Part shown: piece by piece, positions 1 through 8,629 of the stretch
Numbering within the stretch: the first letter of the stretch is position 1
Layout: each line of letters begins with the position of its first letter
Origin: Selaginella moellendorffii
Taxonomy: Eukaryota; Streptophyta; Lycopodiopsida; Selaginellales; Selaginellaceae
Direction: 5' to 3'
Length of the DNA: 64,000 nt
Assembly: GCF_000143415.4 (NCBI RefSeq)
Contig: NW_003314331.1
Location: forward strand, 324,836 to 388,835
Notes under the pieces: generated by a model
The model's input: the letters and a program-made list of their open reading frames with translations, nothing else
The model's database searches: none
What the model was told of the DNA's origin: nothing
Position numbers and translations under genes: made by a program

Positions 1-398
1 TCGCTCAAATTTTCCATACCATCCTGGAATCCTTCCCGCTGTTCCTCATCATCACCGCTCAAACTCGCTTTCATATAATCCTGGAATCCTTCCTGTTCTC
101 GGCCCTCGTTCCCTAATCCTTCCTTTCCTTTTTCGCAGTACGCTTCATCATCTTGCTCCTCGTTGCGAGTATGATCGATCTTTTCCTGCTCCTCCACTTC
201 GCTATATGCGTACTCGGGCGCCGGTATATCTATACCATCGAAAAACTTCTTCAAGACTTCCTCTTTCCCGGGGACAACATCGTCAACTTTCGGGTAAACT
301 TGGGTATCCTCGGGCCAAACACTGCAGAAGTCCTTTCCCACGTCCTCAAAGGACGAATCATCGCTAGCATCCACAACAACAAACCCGTCATCGGCCAT
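1..398 (-). CDS. Acidic protein of unknown function, 5' part only (cut by window edge)
   Basis: An open frame runs from an ATG at 398 to the window edge without a stop, giving 132 codons of the amino end. The protein opens MADDGFVVVDASDD and is strongly acidic, with many Asp and Glu. Near the edge a short unit of the form QEGFQD-x-M-x(3)-LS appears twice, at about 88-60 and 31-2, which suggests an internal tandem repeat. There is no signal peptide or membrane segment. A TATA-like box lies about 50 bases upstream and telo-box-like motifs (419-437) sit in the leader. The gene follows PSMG4 on the same strand, with 75 bases between the PSMG4 stop and this ATG. I do not recognise the family. That it is coding is supported by the long open frame and consistent composition. 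Confidence 0.65.
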   Translation of the reverse strand, partial: MADDGFVVVDASDDSSFEDVGKDFCSVWPEDTQVYPKVDDVVPGKEEVLKKFFDGIDIPAPEYAYSEVEEQEKIDHTRNEEQDDEAYCEKGKEGLGNEGREQEGFQDYMKASLSGDDEEQREGFQDGMENLS

Positions 399-447
399 CT
401 CTTCCTTTGGATTCGCCAACCCTATGAACCCTAAAGCTAGTCTCGCA

Positions 448-455
448 ATTATATA
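448..455 (-). promoter_or_regulatory. TATA box of the gene starting at 398
   Basis: On the minus strand TATATAAT lies about 50 bases upstream of the ATG at 398, a normal plant spacing. It lies just past the stop codon of the upstream gene (474), so the promoter overlaps that gene's 3' untranslated region. Confidence 0.5.
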
Positions 456-473
456 CACAATAATAAAAAGGGG

Positions 474-1096
474 CTATCGGGTATATCCAAGATCTTGGAG
501 TTCCTTTAGCACTCTCCTTTCGGCAAATCCCTGTTTCGAGAGAGTTAGATTCGCGAGAGAAGAAGCAAACACTATGGGACACCTCAAGCGATGGCGCATT
601 GGACGGAAGATTTGCGGCGAGAACAACGCTATATCCCGTCCTGAGAGCTGCGAATTCGAGCAAAGAAAGAGATTGATTGGAATGGAAAAAAAGCATGAGA
701 GGATCTACCCAGCCTGCGAGCAATGCCGCCTCCCGCGCTGTTGGCGCCACCGCCGCCGATCAAGGCGGATAAGCTCGGCATCTTGTCCTGGAAAGAAAGC
801 AAACCATGGAGTGATCGAGGAGATCCAATGCCAATCCAGGGGCTAGACGTGCTAGAATCTACTCACGTATGGTGTGGAGATTGAGGCGAAGAGATGCCCC
901 AGCCTGGCGGAGTTACATCCGATCCAGATATAAAGCTGCGAGAAAGAGAGGCGAGAAGGAATCGATCAAATCCGGGAAAATGCGAGGGAAAGAATCGATC
1001 GATCACCATTACCTGCTTGTCCAGGCAGAGGATCTGGAAATGGAAGCTCGCGTCGTGCGCCTCGTCGGAAAAGCAAGTGAGCCGCGGCGCTTCCAT
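474..1096 (-). CDS. PSMG4: Proteasome assembly chaperone 4 (PAC4/PSMG4 homologue)
   Basis: Five short exons join in frame: 1096-1013, 935-867, 787-709, 647-583 and 530-474, giving 117 residues, the usual length of this small family. The order of conserved pieces fits PSMG4: FSDEAHDASFHFQILCLDKQ, then LYIWIGCNS, then a Gly-rich SALIGGGGANSAGGGIARRL, then TGYSVVLAANLPSNAPSLE, and a terminal LQDLGYTR. In eukaryotes PAC4 works with PAC3 to help assemble the 20S proteasome alpha ring in the cytosol. All introns are under 100 bases with GT-AG ends. No single frame shows the gene; only splicing reveals it. A telo-box-like GCTAGGGTTC lies about 25 bases upstream of the ATG. The assignment is from family pattern memory and is fairly firm. 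Confidence 0.85.
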
Positions 1097-1299
1097 CGCA
1101 AAAGACCTTAGAAGTTAGAACCCTAGCAACAAGAACTCCAAGATTTCTAATAGGTGAAGGACGAATTTCCAAAGATGACAAATCCAAAACCACGCACACC
1201 CGCGTGAGAGAAGAATGTTGTTCTTGGAGGAGAAAGAAGAGTCCTCCTCTCCTCCCATAAATTAGAATCCCATCCCATCCCTTCCCTGCTATCCCAAAA

Positions 1300-4092
1300 T
1301 CACGCAAACTTGGCGGCGCCCTGGTGGTGCTGCTGGTGCTGGTGGAGATCCAGCGGCACCATCTTGAGCCACTCCGCCAGCGCCGGCCCCTGCCCGACGA
1401 AGCACCCCACATTCAACCCATCCAGGTGGAACGGCGAGTTGAGCGATCGCAGCATCCCCTCCACCGCCTGCTTGACGAGCGACGCGCCGGGCACCCGGCT
1501 CCGCCGCCCCCACCCGGTGATGATGTCGATCCTGTACGGCGCCGCCCCCGTACGCACCACCGCCTCCGCGAACATCGCCAGCGTCCTGGCCAGCGCCACC
1601 AGCGCTGTGCCCGTGGACATGACGTGGAGGTTGATGGACCAGTACTGCGGCGCCTTCTCGCGCACCGCGTTGGGGTAGAGGTTCTTCTCCGCCGCCACCT
1701 CCCACACGCTGCCCGCCGCCACCGCCTTGCCCGCGCGGTGGAGGAAGTCGATGAGCGAGTCCGCGAAGCCGCGCCGGCTCTCCAGCTCCTCGAATTGCAT
1801 CGCGTCGAAGAAGCAGCGGATGCCGACCACCATCTCCGCGGTACGCGTGCCGTACACAGCCCGAACGTCGGTCCCGTACGGGAGCCCGACGACCGTGCCG
1901 CCGGCGGTACCGCCCGAGGCTAGTAGCGAGCAGACGAACGGATGGGCCGGGTGGCCGGTCCCCCCCATGAGTCCGAACAGCGCGTCGTACTCCCAGGCCG
2001 CGCGGCACGCCGCACAGCTGCTCAGCAGCGACGTGTACGTCTGCAGCGTTGGGTAGAGCCCCCACTTGGCCATGCCGCCCAGCACGCCGCCGGCGGCGTC
2101 GTAGAAGCTGGAGCGCAGGTAGGCGCTGAGGAGTGAGTTGCAAGCCGGGACGTTTGGCTGGAGGCCCGAGTCGAGCATCCGGTTAAACCACTGTGCGGCC
2201 TTCTCGGCGTTGCCCGTCTTACCCCACATATCCACCATGAGCCCGAAGATCGGGTTGTCCGCCACCCAGCCGGCTCGCTCCATCTCCTCGAAAACTTGCT
2301 CCGCGTCCTCGATGTGGCCGCAGTTCCCGAGAACTTCCATGATGATCCCATACGTGACTCGGTCCGGAGCGTAGCCGACTTCCTGGAGATCCGAGTAGAG
2401 CTTGAGCGCCATGTCAAACTTGCCAGCTTTCGCGTGGAGGTCGATGATGATGTTGTAAGTCACCAGGCTGGGAGCGTAGCCGCGGTCAGTCATCTCGCAG
2501 AAGAGCTTGTAGGCCGCGTTGAGCTTCCCGGCCTTGCCGAGGCAGTGGATGATGATGCTGTAGGTGAAAGTGTCCGGCCGGAAGCCGGCGTGCTGCATCT
2601 GGCGGTAGAGCTCCATGGCCGCGTCGTGGAAGCCGGCCTTGGCCTGGAGATCGATGAGCGTGCAGTAAGTCACACGGTCCGGCTCGCAGCCAACCATCTG
2701 CATCACGTTGAAGAGCTTGAGCGACGAGTCGAGATCGTTGGCCCGGCCGTAGCAGTGGATGAGCCGGTTGTAAGTCACCACGTTTGGCTCGCAGCCTTCC
2801 CGGATCATCTCGTCGAGGAGATTGTTGAGAACGTCGAAGCTCTTTGCGCGGCCGAGGATGCCGAGAATGGTGGTGTAAGTGTGGACGTCGTGCTTGAAGC
2901 CGGCTTGCTTCCTGGCCCAGATGAAGAAGTTGTACGCCACCCCGGCCTCCTTTTGCTGCTTGAGGATCTCGTTCACCTGGTACGCGTTTAAGCTGGCGTT
3001 GAGTCCGGCTAGAGCTCGCACGGTCTCGTCTCCCCAGCCGTGCTGGTTTAGAATGCCGCAGACGCGGGCCACCAGGCGGTGGCTCTCGCTGCTGTTAGAC
3101 CTGTTGTTCCTATGGTGGTGGTGGCCGTGTTTCGCCTGGCCACCGCTCTTCCTGTGAAAGTTGCTAGAGTTCGTCGACGGTGTAGTGCTGCTAGTTGCTG
3201 TTGATGATGTGTGAGTAGTGCTGCTAACTGTTGAATCGCTGTTGCGGCTTGTAGCTGCTGCTACTGCTACTGGTTTAGTCCGGGTGACTTCGGTGGAGCT
3301 TAGAGAAGAGTCCGAGGACGCTGCCGAGCTCGGCCTGGGGACGAAAGGTTCTGCGTTGCTAGCACTAGAGGCGGGAGTGAAACTTGGAGTAGTAGCAGCA
3401 TCCTTGTGTAGCTCGGGGGCTGAAAATGCTGGAACTGTCTTTGCGGACTCGAAGGAAGTATCTCTCCGCAGCTCGGACGGCTGGAACGGGACCGGCTTCT
3501 CAAAGTCGTTGAGGTCTCCGAGGGAAGGAACGCTGCCAAAGACGGGGACTGCAGCCGGAGCTTCCACAGGCTCGCTGCTGAAAGTGCTAGAAAGTGTCTC
3601 GGATGCGTTCCTCGCAATCGCATCTTCCTGCTCGACACAGCTGGCCTTTGCAAGCGTTGAGCTCTTTGGCTCGTTGCTCGACGCCTGAGGCGAGGCCTTG
3701 GTAGTTTTCTTGACATCGCTACTCCCCGAGGACTTGTACTCCACGGAGTATCTCCCAACGCTTGCAAGTCCATCGGTTTGCCCGAGCTCAGGATATCCTC
3801 TAGCGTGATTCGGGCGTGGAAAGTTCTGGCGAAAGGCGGCGTCTCTTGGAGCAAACTTCTTTGTTGCCGACGGCTCGCTCGAATGCGTGTGTATGTCTTT
3901 GTTGGCGGAACGTCCATGCCTGTTATACGGTGGAGCTCTGTTCTCGTAGCCCCTGGAGTCGGGTGCCTCGTCTCTCCTGTTATCGTCACTGTTGCTAGCG
4001 TCTCCAGTGGCTTTCGGTCCATAGACAGTCCCAGCGACGAGCCAGTTCCTCGCGCCCTTGCACAAAGGTAATAACTTCGCCGAGCGCAGCAT
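1300..4092 (-). CDS. PPR-SMR protein, organelle-targeted (At1g18900/At1g74750 type)
   Basis: Single-exon reading frame of 930 residues. I place the start at the ATG at 4092 (MLRSAKLLPLCKGARNWLVAG), because the codon at the upstream open end is TTG and a stop lies just before it; the basic, Ser/Ala/Leu-rich start resembles a mitochondrial or plastid transit peptide. Residues about 60-330 are a low-complexity Ser/Thr/Pro region with a His run. Residues about 400-720 hold eight or nine 35-residue pentatricopeptide repeats (pattern VTYNxLI...CEPDRVTYxTLI). The carboxy end has an SMR domain with IDIITGWGRRSR and a GCFVGQG tail. PPR-SMR proteins bind and process organelle RNA. GC content is high throughout. 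The paralogue named is from memory of the family. Confidence 0.9.
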   Translation of the reverse strand: MLRSAKLLPLCKGARNWLVAGTVYGPKATGDASNSDDNRRDEAPDSRGYENRAPPYNRHGRSANKDIHTHSSEPSATKKFAPRDAAFRQNFPRPNHARGYPELGQTDGLASVGRYSVEYKSSGSSDVKKTTKASPQASSNEPKSSTLAKASCVEQEDAIARNASETLSSTFSSEPVEAPAAVPVFGSVPSLGDLNDFEKPVPFQPSELRRDTSFESAKTVPAFSAPELHKDAATTPSFTPASSASNAEPFVPRPSSAASSDSSLSSTEVTRTKPVAVAAATSRNSDSTVSSTTHTSSTATSSTTPSTNSSNFHRKSGGQAKHGHHHHRNNRSNSSESHRLVARVCGILNQHGWGDETVRALAGLNASLNAYQVNEILKQQKEAGVAYNFFIWARKQAGFKHDVHTYTTILGILGRAKSFDVLNNLLDEMIREGCEPNVVTYNRLIHCYGRANDLDSSLKLFNVMQMVGCEPDRVTYCTLIDLQAKAGFHDAAMELYRQMQHAGFRPDTFTYSIIIHCLGKAGKLNAAYKLFCEMTDRGYAPSLVTYNIIIDLHAKAGKFDMALKLYSDLQEVGYAPDRVTYGIIMEVLGNCGHIEDAEQVFEEMERAGWVADNPIFGLMVDMWGKTGNAEKAAQWFNRMLDSGLQPNVPACNSLLSAYLRSSFYDAAGGVLGGMAKWGLYPTLQTYTSLLSSCAACRAAWEYDALFGLMGGTGHPAHPFVCSLLASGGTAGGTVVGLPYGTDVRAVYGTRTAEMVVGIRCFFDAMQFEELESRRGFADSLIDFLHRAGKAVAAGSVWEVAAEKNLYPNAVREKAPQYWSINLHVMSTGTALVALARTLAMFAEAVVRTGAAPYRIDIITGWGRRSRVPGASLVKQAVEGMLRSLNSPFHLDGLNVGCFVGQGPALAEWLKMVPLDLHQHQQHHQGAAKFA

Positions 4093-4130
4093 TATACGAA
4101 TCGATAGTTCCAACTACACGAGAGTGATTC

Positions 4131-4581
4131 CTGCAAGGAAAAAAAGAACATGAGAAAAAAAAGTACTCTTTTTGGCGCATAAAATAAAGAAAAAAGATCT
4201 ATTTGGAAACCACGCACCGAAAAGCGAGCATCACAAAAAGAAAGGAAGGAAAAAATCTAGCACTGTGACAGAGACTAGCAGTGGAAGAGGAAGAAAATAT
4301 GGAAAAGAAAAGCAGCATTGCTTTACAAAAGAGAGCTACATTACGATCTCCCACGGGACAAAGCATAGAGCAAAAAGAAGAAACCAAAGAGCTTGGAAGA
4401 AAGAATAGCGAAGAAAATCCATGCAAGCATGCCGAAACTAGCGCGCAAATCCTTCACATTGTTTACACTGGCACGCAAAAGAAGACCTTGACCAGGCAGC
4501 GCAACAAGCTCGATCAAGGATCGTAGGAGCGATATTTCGAGGCGGCGATCACGCCAGAGCACAGCCGGAAGCAAAGCATAC
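4131..4581 (-). other. Likely 5'UTR intron of the PPR-SMR gene
   Basis: On the minus strand a donor AAG|GTATGC at 4582/4581 and an acceptor TTCCTTGCAG|GAATC at 4131/4130 bracket this stretch, just upstream of the ATG at 4092. The putative leader exon upstream (about 4740-4582) carries an ATG at 4739 opening a 34-codon Ala/Gly/Arg-rich upstream frame that ends at 4635. The interval carries no recognisable gene on either strand. Confidence 0.45.
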
Positions 4582-4965
4582 CTTGATCGATCGTTTAGGC
4601 CACCAGAAAAGCGCGCCGCGCGGCGCCGTGCGGCTCACCCAGGGCTGCACAGCACGACCCTCCCGCCGCCATCGCCGCCATCGCGCTTGGAATGCCGGGC
4701 GCTACTCGCCGCCGCCATCGACACCGCCGCCGCCGCCATGAGAGCGCGTGAAGGAGCGCTCCCCTTTCCCCGTTGAGCAGGAAAAGAGAAGAGTCTTTGG
4801 CTCCAAGGCAGCCGTACAATGCGTACGTGCCTATTAGGTCCCAAGCTCGCCGGAGAGAAAATATGGGCAGATGGCCCATCGCATCCACTGGGCCACGTTG
4901 CGCCAATAAGGCGCCGGCCCCTCGTGGTGGCATCCTGGCCGTCGGGTTGTGAAAGTATCTAAGAA

Positions 4966-5447
4966 ATTAGGGCTGCGTCAGATTTAGGGACACGTGGCAA
5001 ACAAATATTTGATACGCGTGGTGACGTGGCTGAGGGGCGAGGTCAAGGCTTTTCCAGAAGAGCTGTAAGATCTCTTCTTTCGTGCTTTGCTAGGATATTA
5101 AAATCCATATCTTGCTCTCTAGATTCGCGTGAAAATGCTGGAGGGAGTGGAACAACGAGCACAAACTATAGCATTGTCACACAAACTCCTGTTAGTTTTG
5201 AATGCAAGGTGTGTGTTCTTCGTGCTTGAGGGAAGAACAGGCCCAAGATCGAGGCGAGCAGCCAGCCGGATGATCCCACTGAGGAAGAGATTGAGCAGCT
5301 CAAGGATGCGGTGCTTTACAAGGTTTGATTTTTTGAGATTCACTCCCGTGTTTCGCTGCCACTGGAAACTTTAGGACGAGGATTTGATTTGATAGTTGTC
5401 AACAAGCCACCAGGATTGCCGGTCCAGGTTCCATTGTCGATGCTTTA
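4966..5447 (+). pseudogene. Truncated duplicate of the pseudouridine synthase gene
   Basis: This stretch copies parts of the intact gene downstream with few changes. It matches the promoter-like GATTAGGGCTGCGTCAGA segment, the end of exon 1 with its donor, exon 2, the 3' part of exon 3, intron 3 and exon 4. The start of exon 1 is missing. The block equivalent to about 6893-6985 is deleted, so exon 3 is broken. A few bases are inserted in exon 4 (GATTTGATTTGATAG), and similarity ends inside intron 4 near a shared ATGCTTTATA. It cannot encode the enzyme. Catalytic exons 5-10 are absent. Confidence 0.85.
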
Positions 5448-5900
5448 TACAGGACTCTACAGTGACTGGGCAAGAGATCGGAGTCCTTGAGTTTGGGACT
5501 CATGAGCAGATAGTGAAATGTCTCGTAATGGTGCAAACCATTTCAGAGGTGTCTAAGCAGAAACAAGTGGACAAATTCGAACCAGTTTCCATGGACTTCG
5601 AGGCTTGTATGGAGGCCTTCGAAAGGCCTCTATGTGAAGCTTTTTTGTAAGTAATCCTGTTTCCAGCTTCGTTTTTATTTCATTCCAACTCTTTTTACTT
5701 TAGTACTGTGGGCAACGCCTTTAACGAGCAGTGCGGACACGAGCTCCATGCAGCTCTTTTTCGTGGATTCTCACAGCTAACTCGCGCCGGTGGAGAAATA
5801 TGAAATGCCAGAGTTCCCCCTTCAGGCTGATTGCGGTCCGATTCTTCAGCAGCTTCTTCATCAAGGCTCCTGAAAACGATCGAACTTAGGAGCAGTGGGA
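5448..5900. other. Spacer, no recognised gene
   Basis: An open frame on the plus strand (5396-5650, 84 residues) runs from the end of the pseudogene into this spacer. I do not recognise its product and it lacks a credible start context. Nothing else is supported. Confidence 0.4.
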
Positions 5901-5954
5901 ATCCAAGAGATGGAAATAAAGAATGTACTTCTGTCTAAGAACTTACAAGAAGTT

Positions 5955-6310
5955 CTATCGGGATTGCTCGAGCGTCTGGGGATTGTGATCATCCATTCGG
6001 ACGCTACACTTGAGGCCGTACACGTAGTACGTCACCTTGTCCTCGTCGTTCAACCGCGACACGAGCTTGCAAAACCGGGAGCTATACTCCCTCAGCTGCC
6101 GGAGATCCATGAGCGCAAACTTGGCCTCGCGCTGGTAATTCGCGGGCATGAAGAACTTGAGGAACGCTTCCCGGAAATCCCCCACCATGAGCTGGAGCTC
6201 GAGTTCTTCCTCGCGTCCTTGAGCGCAATCAACACTTTCTCATCCGCGCTCGCCGCGGTAGATCAGGGTCCTTGGCGGCTGGTTGACGGATGCTTGAATC
6301 GAAGGAGCCA
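5955..6310 (-). mobile_element. Ty3/gypsy retrotransposon gag remnant
   Basis: The minus strand encodes a gag-type segment with FREAFLKFFMPANYQREAKF, then MDLRQLREYSSRFCKLVSRL and YYVYGLKCSVR, the usual order of the retrotransposon gag domain (FxxxFxP...LxxxxxSxxEYxxxFxxL). It is only about 80-110 residues and ends at a stop at 5955. No protease, reverse transcriptase, integrase or terminal repeats are nearby, so it is a dead fragment. It lies exactly between the broken and the intact pseudouridine synthase copies. Confidence 0.75.
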
Positions 6311-6400
6311 TTGGAGCTTCGTTGGGAGATTAGGGCTGCGTCAGACCTAGATACACGTGGCATACGTGGGTCTAGGGTTTAATTTAGGGTTCTTCGAGGT

Positions 6401-8379
6401 ATGCTTCGCGCTCTCGCGAAAAATGCCACAATGCGGCGCCATTTCCTGGGAAATCCCCAGCTCCCGCAGGTCTCCAGATTGTGCTCCACGGATTCCTTGT
6501 CTTCGTCCTCCGGGGATGAGGAGGAGGACAATCCTGGGATTGGTGCCTGGCTCAAGACTCTCCCGCCAGTTCCTCGCCGGGAGATTGGAAGCGAGGGGCA
6601 GACGATTAAAACGAGTGCGTGTAAGTGGGTGAGCAAATGCTTGCCCGAGTTACCGATCAGCACACTCTCAAGGCTTTTCCGGAGAAGGGCTGTAAGATCT
6701 CTTCTTTCGTGCTTTGATAGGAGTTTTAAAATCCATCTCTTGCTCTCTAGATTCGCGTGAAAATGCTGGTGGAGGATCCGGGGAGTGGAACAACGAGCAC
6801 AAAATATCGGAGGGTATAGCTTTGTCACACAAACTCCTCTTAGTTTTGAATGCAAGGTGTGTGTTCTTCGTGCTTGAGGGAAGAACACGTCCCGCTACTT
6901 AACGTTTTGGCCTTGTTTGTTTTAGGTGAAACGGAATGCCATCATGCCGGTAGGAGCTCTGATTTGCGTGCCCGACAGTGTGACGAAGATCGAGGCGAGC
7001 AGCCAGTCTCACGAGCCGGATGATCCCACTGAGGAAGAGATTGAGCAGCTCAAGGATGCGGTGCTTTACAAGGTTTGATTTTTTGAGATTTACTTTAGTG
7101 TTTCACTGCCACTGGAAACTTTAGGACGAGGATTTGATAGTTCTCAACAAGCCACCAGGATTGCCAGTCCAGGTACTACTTACTGTGTATGCTTTATAAT
7201 GAAATGATCTATCGTTTTCAGGGTGGAAGTAAAGTCGAGAGGAGTCTAGTCTCCATGATGAGTTTGGCTCTTCAGTTCGAATACAAAGAGCCTCCAAGAC
7301 TGGTAATCACTATTCGCTTTCTATGAACCGTGCAATGATCTCGCTAACAATGTAGGTTCATCGTCTCGATAAAGATGTGAGCGGTGTCATGATTCTTGGG
7401 CGCACTTACGAAAGCACTGTCAAGATCCAGAGCTTCTTATGCTCAAAAGACAACTTGATGCCCAGTGTGAGTACCTTTTGTTAGGCAAAAACATTTGACC
7501 AAAGTTACAATCCAGGGGAGTGTTGGGAAAGGCTTGGACCGGAAATACATAGCTCTAGTGATTGGCTCACCTACGGCAGACAAAGGTTTCATTTCAGCTC
7601 CACTGTTGAAGGTACTACACTTTCATTTTACGCGTTTGGATTGCTCATAGATGTGAGAGCGTTGAACAGATGGTTCTGGAAGATGGAAAATCCGATCGTG
7701 TGTTAATAGCGGCTGATCCCAAGTCCGAGAACGCGATCCCAGCTATTACCGAGTATCAGGTTTTGAAGCGTTCAGTACTGGGTGAGAGGACTCTTTTGCG
7801 ATTGATTGATTTCTTTGCTTGTAATTATCTTATTTCTCTTCGTAGGCTGTACATGGCTACAACTACGTCCACTCACTGGAAGAAAACATCAGGTGGCTTT
7901 TCGTGACGTTTAGTACTCACTAAAGTTCCTTATTTTATTTTTATAATCAGCTCCGCGTGCATTGCGCTCAAGGCCTTGGACTTCCTATCGTCGGAGACAT
8001 GAAGTATGGATTCAACACGCATAAGAAATGGATGGCGGAAAGAAACATGAACACGGTGGACCCTCAAGACATCAAAGCGAGGAACAAGATGGCAGGCAGC
8101 GTAGTCTCCAAGAATCCTCTGCTCCATCTCCACTCAAGGGAGCTTACCATCCCCCGGCTGCGGAAGAAACCAGGCGCGGTGGACTTTGGCCTGGACCCCG
8201 AGCGGATGAGATTCGTGGCACCACTCCCGACTCATATGGAATCGAGCTGGGAGGCCAAGCCATACGTGAAGAAGAGGCCGGAGAAAGTCGCCGGCTGGGG
8301 ATGGACAGTTCCAAAGCGTGTGCTCAGGCTGCAACACATGAACTGGCAGAAATCCAATAGGAACATCTACAGAAGATGA
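6401..8379 (+). CDS. RluA/RluD-type RNA pseudouridine synthase, mitochondrial type
   Basis: Ten exons join in frame: 6401-6691, 6751-6813, 6926-7072, 7125-7172, 7222-7302, 7356-7466, 7516-7611, 7670-7781, 7846-7892 and 7951-8379, giving 474 residues. All introns are 48-112 bases with GT-AG ends. The enzyme isomerises uridine to pseudouridine in RNA. Exon 6 holds the catalytic motif HRLDKDVSG, whose Asp is the family nucleophile; RKYIALVIG and LRPLTGRKHQLRVHCA follow in the usual order. The amino end MLRALAKNATMRRHF looks like a transit peptide, and WVSKCLPELP with the RRAIRVK region resembles plant RNA pseudouridine synthases 3/4. Two telo-box motifs (6372-6391) lie just before the ATG. The RNA target cannot be read from sequence. 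Confidence 0.9.
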
Positions 8380-8629
8380 AAGAAAGTCCAGGTATGTTTC
8401 TTCTCAAAGTTCCAGCTATAGAAGTGTGATGACAATATCGTATCATATCTTCCAGGAAAAGTATTCTAAGTCGATGTTCGGGTCTGCCAAGCTCGAGGGC
8501 TATCAGTCAAAGTTAGATTTTTGGTCTCAAGATTTTATTTTTCTTCTCAGTTAGAAGCTCGAAAGCTCGAAAGCTCGAAAGCTGGTCTCCGAAGCAATGA
8601 AGTTATCAATCAATCGATCAATCTATCAG

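Noticed and set aside
1289-2991. Long frames on both strands overlapping the PPR gene
   Set aside because: They are shadows caused by high GC and codon bias; their translations are Arg/Ala/Pro/Gly-rich without domains, while the PPR frame shows clear repeats.
6401-8379. Bacterial origin of the RluA/RluD-type enzyme
   Set aside because: Nine spliceosomal introns, a transit-like start and resemblance to plant mitochondrial pseudouridine synthases make it an ordinary plant nuclear gene.
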